Part shown: positions 55,930-63,349 of the stretch, in pieces | Position numbering within the stretch: the stretch's first letter is position 1 | Layout: each line of letters opens with the position of its first letter | Source of the DNA: Gluconacetobacter johannae | Lineage (GTDB): Bacteria > Pseudomonadota > Alphaproteobacteria > Acetobacterales > Acetobacteraceae | Direction of reading: 5' to 3' | Assembly (NCBI RefSeq): GCF_025994435.1 | Contig: NZ_BAQK01000067.1 | Coordinates: 109,996 to 173,995 of the forward strand | Length of the DNA: 64,000 bases | Position numbers and translations under genes: made by a program | The notes under the pieces: model-generated | Databases searched by the model: none | Told to the model about the DNA's origin: nothing | The model's input: only the letters and a program-made list of their open reading frames with translations

Positions 55930-56674
55930 TAAGTCTATGGCTCCGGAACATCGGCAGGCGGCGTCGTCTCTTTTAAAAAACCATCACCCCGGCAGGCAAA
56001 GAAACCCTACAGCTTTTCATCTGTTAGTGGATGATCGCGCGGTTGTGTCCGCTTCTGCGCCTGCCTAGAGCAGAAATCCCGTCCGTGGCAACATGCCAAA
56101 TGCCGGTCTGTCGCGCCCCCAAGGGCGCACCGGCGGACGCGGAAAGCCGGATTCACATGTCCGCGATCATTGAAATAACATTCACATCGTTACGAGAAGT
56201 CCATGATCCATCATAAATCTCTTGCAAACACGCCCCGTGCGCGGGATGTGAGGGAACGGTGAAAAGCCGGGCGCATCCGCCGGATGGACGGCGACGCGCC
56301 GTCAAATTCTCACACAAACGTTATCCTATTTCGTTGCAACCATGCCCGGCCATCGGCCCCGGGATTTATAAAATTAAATTTAATTTTAGAATTCCGAGAA
56401 TGAATTTTATATATATAATCAATATCTTCCGTCACTTACCCCGACAATCAACCAACAAAACCTGCCCGCCCAAGCCGGTCGCGGAGCCGGTGGACATCCG
56501 TCCCCCATAATGATCTTTATCCGCCCAGGGATCTTTTATTTCGAAAAAACGTTATTCGTTATCGGGGAATGTGAAAAATGACCCACACCCACTGACAAGA
56601 GCGGCGACAAGCCCCCTTCTGAAATAAACAAAATCAAAAAATATTCCCCCGTCGCCGTTGTCCCTGCAAGTGAC
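55930..56674. other. AT-rich divergent promoter region, no gene
   Basis: 745 bases between the dehydrogenase operon and the porin gene, read outward in both directions. The stretch from about 56300 to 56660 is far more AT-rich than anything else in the window and holds a perfect 20-base palindrome (56369-56388), a TATATATATA-type run just after it, and several A/T tracts. No convincing reading frame is present: the open frames are short, low-complexity and lack ribosome binding sites. Likely a regulatory region; no specific operator was identified. Confidence 0.6.
56369..56388. repeat. Perfect 20-base AT-only palindrome
   Basis: The sequence from 56369 to 56388 equals its own reverse complement and consists only of A and T. 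Such a run is improbable in this high-GC genome. It could be a regulator or nucleoid-protein binding site, or simply part of an AT-rich UP-element region. Confidence 0.7.
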
Positions 56675-58258
56675 ATGCCCGAAATGATGAATCGTACGCT
56701 CGCCGCCCTTTCCGTGTCCGCACTTTCCGCCTGGGCATGGGCATACGTCACGCCCGTGGCGCACGCCGCCCCCACAGCCCCGATTACGCCGGCCCAGGCC
56801 GCATCGCCGATGGCGACAGACCCGACGGCGGCGTCAAACCCGACCAGTCCGGACAGGACGGCGCTGCCGCCGGCGCCTGAGTCCCAGCTGCACATCCACC
56901 GCGCCCATGGCGCGTCGTACGTGGCGCCCCATGTCACGTACCGCCCCGGTCCGCCCAGCGCCGTCCCCCCCCTGCCCCAACCGGAATCGGTCTTCACCGA
57001 TCCGGGCGGAATGACATCGTGGCTGACAAATCGTGGAATCTCGTTCCATTTCGACAATACGAACGAATTCGCCGGCGCGATTACGCCGCCGACCCGTGGC
57101 CCCCGCTATGGCAACTATCGCCAGGGCTCCAGCAATGCCGGGCAGTACTCGGTCAACCTGAACATCAACTGGGAGCAGCTGGCGGGCGTACGCGGCTTTT
57201 CCACGCATGTCATCACCGTCGGCCGCTATGGCACCACCGCCAACCGCATGTTCGGCGACTGGCTGGCCCATAGTTCCGAAATCTATGGCGGCGGCGGCAA
57301 CGTCGCCGTCCATTTCGTCTCCGCCTACGGCGAGGAAACGATCCTGGGCGGGCGGCTGGATTTCGCCGGAGGCCGCATGTCGCAACTTTCGGATTTCGCC
57401 GCCAGTCCGCTGTTCTGCCAGTTCATGAACAACTCGATGTGCGGTCGCCCCAAGGGCGCCAGCGACAGCACGTTCTACAGTTCCTATCCGGCCTCGACAT
57501 GGGCGTTCCGCATCAAGGGCCGGCCCCGCCCCGACATGTATATCCAGACCGGCGTGTATTTCGCCGAAAACGGCATCTACATGAACATCCAGCACCGCAC
57601 CGGCTTCAAGCTGAACGGCGCGAACATCGTCGGCTACGTCGTGCCGGTGGAACTTCAGTGGGAGCCGAAATTCGGCGCCCATGGCAACCTGCCCGGCCAT
57701 TACAAATTCGGCTTCACGTACGAGGACGTCTCCCGGCCCGACAATTATTACAACGTCAATGGCCGGCCGTTCGCACTGGCAGGCGGATCGGCGATGATGA
57801 ACCCGCACTCCTGGCAGACCTATATGATGACCGACCAGAAGCTGATCCATTACAAAGGCAGTTCGCCGGCGGCCGGCCTGACCTTCCTGGCCGGCTTCAT
57901 CTACAACGACCCCCGGACCGCGATCCGTGATTTCGAAGTGTATGGGGCGCTTGAAAATCGCGGGTTCTGGCCGGCCCGCCCCATGGACAGCATCGGCCTG
58001 GCCTTCACCTACACCAGCATCGCGCCGGGCACCCGCAATACCGAGGCCCTGCTGATGGCCCAGAACAGGACCGGCCTGCCCAACCATGCCACCGGCGTGC
58101 AGACCAATGCCGAGATCATCGAATTCAACTACGCCATCCATGTCATGCGCGGCGTGACGTTCGCGCCCGATTTCCAATATTATTTCAACCCCAACGGCCA
58201 GCACGCCCTGCGCGATGCGGCGATGCTGGGCTTCAAGACCTACGTCTCCATCTTCTGA
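56675..58258 (+). CDS. OprB-family carbohydrate-selective porin
   Basis: A 527 aa outer-membrane protein. It has a signal peptide (MNRTLAALSVSALSAWAWAY region), a Pro/Thr/Ala-rich linker of about 85 residues, and an OprB-type beta barrel. Typical elements are WLTNRGISFHFDNTNEFAGA, LNINWEQLAGVRGFSTHV, FGDWLAHSSEIYGGGGNVAV, and amphipathic strands to the C-terminal Phe (LGFKTYVSIF), the outer-membrane assembly signal. OprB porins admit glucose and other sugars. Starts at 56675, 56684 and 56687 are all possible; none has a strong ribosome binding site. It is divergent from the gluconate/sorbitol dehydrogenase supercluster and probably functionally tied to it. Confidence 0.92.
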   Translation: MPEMMNRTLAALSVSALSAWAWAYVTPVAHAAPTAPITPAQAASPMATDPTAASNPTSPDRTALPPAPESQLHIHRAHGASYVAPHVTYRPGPPSAVPPLPQPESVFTDPGGMTSWLTNRGISFHFDNTNEFAGAITPPTRGPRYGNYRQGSSNAGQYSVNLNINWEQLAGVRGFSTHVITVGRYGTTANRMFGDWLAHSSEIYGGGGNVAVHFVSAYGEETILGGRLDFAGGRMSQLSDFAASPLFCQFMNNSMCGRPKGASDSTFYSSYPASTWAFRIKGRPRPDMYIQTGVYFAENGIYMNIQHRTGFKLNGANIVGYVVPVELQWEPKFGAHGNLPGHYKFGFTYEDVSRPDNYYNVNGRPFALAGGSAMMNPHSWQTYMMTDQKLIHYKGSSPAAGLTFLAGFIYNDPRTAIRDFEVYGALENRGFWPARPMDSIGLAFTYTSIAPGTRNTEALLMAQNRTGLPNHATGVQTNAEIIEFNYAIHVMRGVTFAPDFQYYFNPNGQHALRDAAMLGFKTYVSIF

Positions 58259-58281
58259 CGGGCCGAACCCCACCGGTCCTT

Positions 58282-59733
58282 TCAGGCGCCCGCGACGCCG
58301 GACCCGACCATGTCGATCGGCCTGACCAGCCGATCGAAGGTCTCGGCATCGACCGCGCCGGACCGCAGGGCGGCGTCGCGCAGCGACACATCGTGCGCCA
58401 TGGCGTCATGCGCGATGGCCGAGGCCCGATCATACCCGATGACGGGACTCAGCGCCGTCACCAGCATCACCGAGCCTTCGACATAATGGCGGATGCGCTC
58501 GCGGTTCAATTCGGTGCCTTCGACCGAATACCGGCGGAACGACCGGCAGCCATCGGCCAGGATGCGGATCGCGTGCAGCACATTCGCAATCACCACCGGC
58601 CGCATGACGTTCAGCTCGAACTGTCCCTGGCTGCCGGCGAACGCCACCGCCGCATCGTTGCCGAACACCTGGGTGCAGATCATGACCAGGGCCTCGCACT
58701 GGGTCGGGTTGACCTTGCCGGGCATGATCGACGATCCGGGCTCGTTGGCGGGCAGGCGCAGTTCCGCCAGCCCGCACCGGGGGCCCGACCCCAGCCAGCG
58801 CATGTCGTTGGCGATTTTCATCAGCACCACCGCGACGCCACGCAGCGCCGCCGACATCCGCACCATGGCGTCCAGGCCGCCAAGAGCCGCGAACTTGTTC
58901 GGCGCGGTAACGAAGCCGGCCCCCGTCAGCTCGGCGATGCGCGCCGCGATCGCCGGGCCGAAGCCCGCCGGCGCGTTCAGCCCCGTGCCCACGGCGGTGC
59001 CGCCCGCCGCCAGTTCCAGCACGCCGCCCCGCGCCGCCTGCACACCGCCGGCCGCATCGCGGATCTGATGGGCCCAGCCCGACCATTCCTGGCCTACGGT
59101 CAGCGGCACGGCGTCCTGCAGATGCGTCCGCCCGATCTTCACCACATCGCTCCATCGCGCGGACCGTTCCTCGATCACCCCGGCCAGGGCGTCGAGTTCC
59201 GGCGACAGGCGTTCGTCCACCGCCCGCAGCGTCGCCACATGCATCGCGGTCGGAAAAGTATCGTTGCTGGACTGGCCCATATTGACGTCATCATTGGGAT
59301 GGACCGGCTGCTGCGCGCCCGGCATGCCCCCCAGCAACTGGATGGCGCGATTGGCGATGACCTCGTTGGCGTTCATGTTCGTCTGGGTGCCGGAACCGGT
59401 CTGCCAGACGAATAGAGGAAAATGATCGTCCAATCGGCCATCCGCCACTTCGTCCGCCGCGCGGATGATGGCGTCGGCCTTCCAGCGCGGCAGGCGACCA
59501 TCGGCCAGGTTCACCAGCGCCGCCGCCTTCTTGACGATTCCGTAGGCACGACACAGCTCTTGCGGCATCCGGTCGGTACCGATCGAGAAATGGACCAGGC
59601 TGCGCTGGGTCTGCGCCCCCCAGTACCGATCGGCGGGAACCGCGATCGCGCCCAGCGCATCGTGCTCCTGCCGTTCACCGGTCGTCGTCAGCCCGATCGG
59701 CAGATCGGACAGGGTCCGGGGTTCGTTCGTCAT
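58282..59733 (-). CDS. fumC: Class II fumarate hydratase
   Basis: FumC interconverts fumarate and malate without iron-sulfur clusters. The 483 aa product has the superfamily signature GSSIMPGKVNP at about residue 333, the TGSGTQTNMNANEVIANR and GQSSNDTFPTAMH blocks, VKIGRTHLQDAVPLTVGQEW (active-site His) and the C-terminal HYVEGSVMLVTALSPVIGYD. The start at 59733 has GGGAGG upstream. The N-terminus is about 30 residues longer than in E. coli FumC. Its end is 23 bases from the porin stop, convergent. Confidence 0.97.
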   Translation of the reverse strand: MTNEPRTLSDLPIGLTTTGERQEHDALGAIAVPADRYWGAQTQRSLVHFSIGTDRMPQELCRAYGIVKKAAALVNLADGRLPRWKADAIIRAADEVADGRLDDHFPLFVWQTGSGTQTNMNANEVIANRAIQLLGGMPGAQQPVHPNDDVNMGQSSNDTFPTAMHVATLRAVDERLSPELDALAGVIEERSARWSDVVKIGRTHLQDAVPLTVGQEWSGWAHQIRDAAGGVQAARGGVLELAAGGTAVGTGLNAPAGFGPAIAARIAELTGAGFVTAPNKFAALGGLDAMVRMSAALRGVAVVLMKIANDMRWLGSGPRCGLAELRLPANEPGSSIMPGKVNPTQCEALVMICTQVFGNDAAVAFAGSQGQFELNVMRPVVIANVLHAIRILADGCRSFRRYSVEGTELNRERIRHYVEGSVMLVTALSPVIGYDRASAIAHDAMAHDVSLRDAALRSGAVDAETFDRLVRPIDMVGSGVAGA

Positions 59734-59885
59734 GTCGCCCTCCCATACGCAATTTCCACCGACGAGCTTGGCGAGATGATCGGTGGACCCAGGCCCGGAA
59801 CCGACCAGGGCCGATGGCCCGTCGTCCATTCAACGCGGGCGACGGGAAGGCGGATCCGTCACGACATGCGCCGCGCGCGGACAAC

Positions 59886-59921
59886 AAAAAAGGCGGCCCG
59901 CCACCAGGACGGACCGCCTTT
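59886..59921 (-). terminator. Rho-independent terminator of the histone-like gene
   Basis: An 11-bp stem with two G-U pairs (59892-59902 with 59908-59918), followed on the minus strand by six T residues. It lies between the histone-like stop (59970) and fumC, so fumC has its own promoter. Confidence 0.85.
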
Positions 59922-59969
59922 CCATCGTCGGACCGAAAAGGCCAGACTGTCACATGAGCTTTGCCGCCA

Positions 59970-61016
59970 TCAGGACTTGCCGTTGCCCTTGCCCGCCTTC
60001 AGCGCCGCAAGGCGGGCCAGCCTGACCTGCTTGCGCGCCTCGCGGGCCTCACGCCACGCATCGACGGCCGTGCGCGTGCCCTTCGCCGCACGACGCGACG
60101 CCACGGGCTTGACCGCGGCCGGGGCAGCCTTTGCCACACGCGCGGCCGGCGCCTTCTTCGCAACGGCCTTTGTGGCGACGACCTTTGTCGCCACGGCTTT
60201 CGGCGTGGCCTTCTTGGCGGCAGCCTTTACCGGCGCGGCCTTCGTCGCCTTTGCAGCCGGCTTGGCCGCCACGCCCTTCGTCGCTGCAACCTTGGTCGCT
60301 GCAACCTTGGTCGCCGGCGCCTTCGCAGCCTTGGCCTTCGGGGCCTTCACCTCGGTCTTTACGGCTGCCTTGGCACGCCCCTTCGGGGCTTCGGCCACGA
60401 CGGGCGCCGGGGCAGCGGCCTTGCGGGCCGAAGCGGCCGAGACCCGACGCGCCGGGTTCTTGGCGACGGCGGCACGCACCGTCGCCCGGGCAGCCGGGGC
60501 GCTTCGCGGCGCGGGCGCCGCAACTGCTGCCGATCGGGCGGCGGGTTTACGGGCCGTGGTCATCACGTCCTCGGCCACCGCGCGGGTCTTGACGGCCGGA
60601 CGCGCCGCACTCTTGGGACGGGCTGCGCCCCGCGCGGGGCGGGCGGGGGCAACCGGGGCGACAGCGACCGGGGCCACCGCGGCGACCCGACGCCGCCGCG
60701 GCGCGGCAACGGGTTCGGGCGCGGGCTCGGCCGCGACAGCCTTCGCGGCGCGCGTGCGCCTGGCCGGCTTGGCCTCGGCCGTCGTTTCCGCAGGCGCCTC
60801 CACCGCGACCGGGGCAATTTCGATCTTGGCCGCAGCAGCCTTCGCCTTCTTCCCGGCGGCCTTGCCCTCGGTCCGGGCCGGCGCCTCGACCGGCGCGGCC
60901 GCCGTCTCGACGACCGTGGCCTCGACCGGCGCGGCCGTTACCGGGGTTGCGGAGGCAGTCTTCGCCGACCCCTTGCGACGACCACCGCGGGTAGCCGTCT
61001 TCGTCTCATCACTCAT
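59970..61016 (-). CDS. Histone H1-like Lys/Ala/Pro-rich DNA-binding protein
   Basis: A 348 aa protein almost wholly of Ala, Lys, Pro, Val, Arg and Thr, with no globular domain evident. The last third resembles eukaryotic H1 and bacterial histone-like tails: KAPKAKAAKAPATKVAATKV, KPAAKATKAAPVKAAAKKAT, KAVATKVVATKAVAKKAPAA. The C-terminus is different, with a short amphipathic basic helix (TAVDAWREAREARKQVRLAR) that might be a coiled-coil or ribosome-binding segment. The N-terminal third has acidic residues mixed in. It probably compacts nucleoid DNA or binds RNA, but that is inference. A GAGG site lies ten bases before the ATG. A terminator follows. Confidence 0.82.
   Translation of the reverse strand: MSDETKTATRGGRRKGSAKTASATPVTAAPVEATVVETAAAPVEAPARTEGKAAGKKAKAAAAKIEIAPVAVEAPAETTAEAKPARRTRAAKAVAAEPAPEPVAAPRRRRVAAVAPVAVAPVAPARPARGAARPKSAARPAVKTRAVAEDVMTTARKPAARSAAVAAPAPRSAPAARATVRAAVAKNPARRVSAASARKAAAPAPVVAEAPKGRAKAAVKTEVKAPKAKAAKAPATKVAATKVAATKGVAAKPAAKATKAAPVKAAAKKATPKAVATKVVATKAVAKKAPAARVAKAAPAAVKPVASRRAAKGTRTAVDAWREAREARKQVRLARLAALKAGKGNGKS
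60280..60309. repeat. Exact 15-base tandem duplication in the histone-like gene
   Basis: GTCGCTGCAACCTTG occurs twice back to back, encoding KVAAT twice on the minus strand. Related degenerate copies flank it, so the gene grows and shrinks by slippage of short units. Confidence 0.85.
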
Positions 61017-61693
61017 ATAGATACAACCTCTTGCAGACCCAGGTTTCCATCGTTCTGGTCAATGACGCGACGTTCCCACACGCCAGCGATCGAACGGGTA
61101 TCCTGGAAAGCCATTCCGTTCCCCGCCCTGCCGGATCTCCCGCCCGCCCGAAAGCAGGTCATGAAAACAACCCGTTCTTTCGCATCATTTCGACTTTAGC
61201 GACAGGCATGTCAAGTCAAAGCCACTATAAATCGTCATTTTTTCTTGATGCACGATAAAAGCCGTTCAGGAGGCGGAGTTCCGGGAACGTTATAAAATAT
61301 TTTTCTCTTTATAATATCGACAGTTTTTAAAAATAAGCCGTCACCCCGCAACGACCTTCCGGGCCTGCCGGCCGGGCCGCGCCCCGCGACGTCCGGGCCG
61401 GCGGCGCCCTCCATCGGCAGGGAGGCCACGGTTTGTCGCCCGATTCCGAAACCGGGCAGCCCCACCGCCAAGAATCACGGACTCCGCACAGGCCGGCGCG
61501 GATGTCGGTACTCCTCGATGGCGCGGAGGGGACCGGACCATCGGAAGCGTCGCGGCCGACGGAAGGGAAAGCCCTGTCCTCGGCATGCTTTTTTCCTGAA
61601 ATGGGCCGGCGCGGTCGCCGGGTCGTGGCAGAAACCGATGCCGGCCCCTCCGGCCGGATTCACGATCCTGCCTGTTTCCATCAGCCTGCGCGA
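61017..61693. other. Intergenic region, no gene recognised
   Basis: 677 bases between the histone-like gene start and the cobU stop. Positions about 61190-61340 are AT-rich, with A/T runs that may hold the histone-like promoter, and include the small palindrome TTCCGGGAA. The remainder is GC-rich with only unconvincing open frames. I looked for a cobalamin riboswitch here and saw none of its conserved boxes. Confidence 0.5.
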
Positions 61694-62248
61694 TCAGCGC
61701 GGGCCGCTCTCCTTGACCGTCATGGGCAGGCCCGCGACCATGAACACCACTCGCGTGGCCTCGCGCGCGACGGCCTGATGCAGCAGTCCCGCCTCGTCGC
61801 GAAAACGGCGGCCCAGGGCGGTTTCCGGGACGATGCCCAACCCGACCTCATTCCCCACCAGGACGCTGAGGGCCCGGCGACGCCGCAACGCCGCAAGCAG
61901 ATCGGCCCGGGCCAGGGCGATGTCCCGTCCGTCCAGGATCAAATTCGTCAGCCACAGCGTCAGGCAATCCACCAGCACCGGCGCGTCGGCCGCCGCATCC
62001 AGCGCGCCGGGAAGATCGAGCGGCTCCTCCACCGTCCGCCAGCCGGCGATCCGCGTCGCGCGATGACGGGCGATCCGCTGGCGCATTTCATCGTCCCAGC
62101 CCCGTCCGGTGGCCAGATAGGTCCACGGCCCCGGCAGGGCGGTGACCATCGCCTCGCCATGACGGCTCTTGCCCGAACGGACGCCGCCCAGCACCAGCAC
62201 GCATTCCGCGTCGCGTTTCCGATCGTCTCCGGCTCCAGCCTGTTCCAT
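61694..62248 (-). CDS. cobU: Adenosylcobinamide kinase / adenosylcobinamide-phosphate guanylyltransferase
   Basis: CobU (CobP) phosphorylates adenosylcobinamide and adds GMP in the final stage of B12 nucleotide-loop assembly. The 184 aa product has the P-loop VLGGVRSGKSRHGEAM near the N-terminus, the WTYLATGRGWDDEM and RHRATRIAGWRTVEEPLDL blocks (the conserved His of this region carries the GMP), VLVDCLTLWLTNLI and VGNEVGLGIVPETALGRRFR. The start at 62248 fits the family length. It is divergent from cobT across only 51 bases. Confidence 0.95.
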   Translation of the reverse strand: MEQAGAGDDRKRDAECVLVLGGVRSGKSRHGEAMVTALPGPWTYLATGRGWDDEMRQRIARHRATRIAGWRTVEEPLDLPGALDAAADAPVLVDCLTLWLTNLILDGRDIALARADLLAALRRRRALSVLVGNEVGLGIVPETALGRRFRDEAGLLHQAVAREATRVVFMVAGLPMTVKESGPR

Positions 62249-62299
62249 CCCGCGTCCTCCGTCTTGCGTCGGGCGGCATAACGCCACACAAAATGCGCC

Positions 62300-63349
62300 A
62301 TGCAAGCCCCCGAATACCCCGAACCGCCCCGCCCCCCCGCCTTCACGACGATGGAGGCCCTGCGCGCCGCCTGCACATGCCTGCCCCCGCCGGACGACGT
62401 GGCCCGGCAGGCCATCGCGGCGCGTGACGCGACGCTGACCAAACCGCCCGGCAGCCTGGGCCGGCTGGAGGCGCTGGTCGCCTGGCTTGGCGCGTGGCAG
62501 GGGCGGTCCGTCCCGGTGCTGGACCATGTGCAGGTGGTGATCTTCGCCGGCAATCACGGCGTCGTCGCCCAGGGGGTCTCGCCCTGGCCGGCGGCCGTCA
62601 CCGCGCAGATGGTCGGGAATTTCGCGGCCGGCGGAGCGGCCATCAACCAGATGGCCCGGGTCGCGGGGGCCGGCCTGCGCGTCGTGCCCATGGCCGGGCT
62701 GGCCCCCACCGCCGATTTCACCCTGGCGCCGGCGATGGATGACGGCGCATTCCTCGCTGCGGTCTCGGCCGGCCATGACGCGGTCGGGGCCGACATCGAC
62801 CTGCTGTGCCTGGGCGAGATGGGGATCGGCAACACCACCGCCGCCGCCGCCCTGGCGGCCGGCCTGTTCGGCGGCACGGGGCAGGACTGGGCGGGGCGGG
62901 GCACCGGCCTGGATGCGGCCGGGGTGGCGCACAAGGCCCAGGTGATCGACACGGCCCTGGCCCGCCATGCCGATGCCCGCCACGACCCGCTGGCCGTCGC
63001 CCGCTGCCTGGGCGGCCGGGAACTGGCGGCGATCCTGGGCGCCGTCCTGGCCGCGCGGCATCGGCGCATTCCGGTCCTGCTGGACGGTTTCGTCTGCACG
63101 GCCGCCGCCGCCCCGCTGGCCCGCCTGGACCCGTCCGGCCTGGCGCACACCACCCTGGCCCATCGCTCCGCCGAGGCCGGGCATGCGGCGCTGGCCCGGG
63201 CGCTGAACCTTTCCCCCCTGCTGGATCTCGACCTTCGGCTGGGCGAGGCCACGGGGGCGGCCCTGGCGGTGCCCCTGCTGCGCGCCGCCGTGGCGTGCCA
63301 CGCCGGAATGGCGACCTTCGCCCAGGCCGGGGTCAGCGACCGGACATGA
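62300..63349 (+). CDS. cobT: Nicotinate-nucleotide-dimethylbenzimidazole phosphoribosyltransferase
   Basis: CobT makes alpha-ribazole phosphate from nicotinate mononucleotide and dimethylbenzimidazole, the lower ligand of B12. The 349 aa product shows TKPPGSLGRLEALVAWLGAW, VQVVIFAGNHGVVAQGVSPW, FAAGGAAINQMARVAGAGLR, the EMGIGNTTAAAALAAGLFGG block (Glu and Gly-rich region) and the C-terminal RLGEATGAALAVPLLRAAVA, whose RLGEGTGA-type motif holds the catalytic glutamate. ATG at 62300 or the internal ATG at 62351 are possible starts. It overlaps cobS by four bases. Confidence 0.95.
   Translation: MQAPEYPEPPRPPAFTTMEALRAACTCLPPPDDVARQAIAARDATLTKPPGSLGRLEALVAWLGAWQGRSVPVLDHVQVVIFAGNHGVVAQGVSPWPAAVTAQMVGNFAAGGAAINQMARVAGAGLRVVPMAGLAPTADFTLAPAMDDGAFLAAVSAGHDAVGADIDLLCLGEMGIGNTTAAAALAAGLFGGTGQDWAGRGTGLDAAGVAHKAQVIDTALARHADARHDPLAVARCLGGRELAAILGAVLAARHRRIPVLLDGFVCTAAAAPLARLDPSGLAHTTLAHRSAEAGHAALARALNLSPLLDLDLRLGEATGAALAVPLLRAAVACHAGMATFAQAGVSDRT

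Noticed and set aside
56259..56510. Open frame of 83 codons in the AT-rich spacer
   Set aside because: No ribosome binding site, no family, and it runs through the AT palindrome; composition is unlike a coding region.
60100..60420. Short direct repeats that could suggest a CRISPR array
   Set aside because: They are degenerate in-frame codon repeats for Lys/Ala/Thr/Val in the histone-like gene, without unique spacers of constant length.
61235..61694. Small frames and a cobalamin riboswitch upstream of or around cobU
   Set aside because: Frames are low-complexity without start signals; the conserved riboswitch boxes are not visible on either strand.
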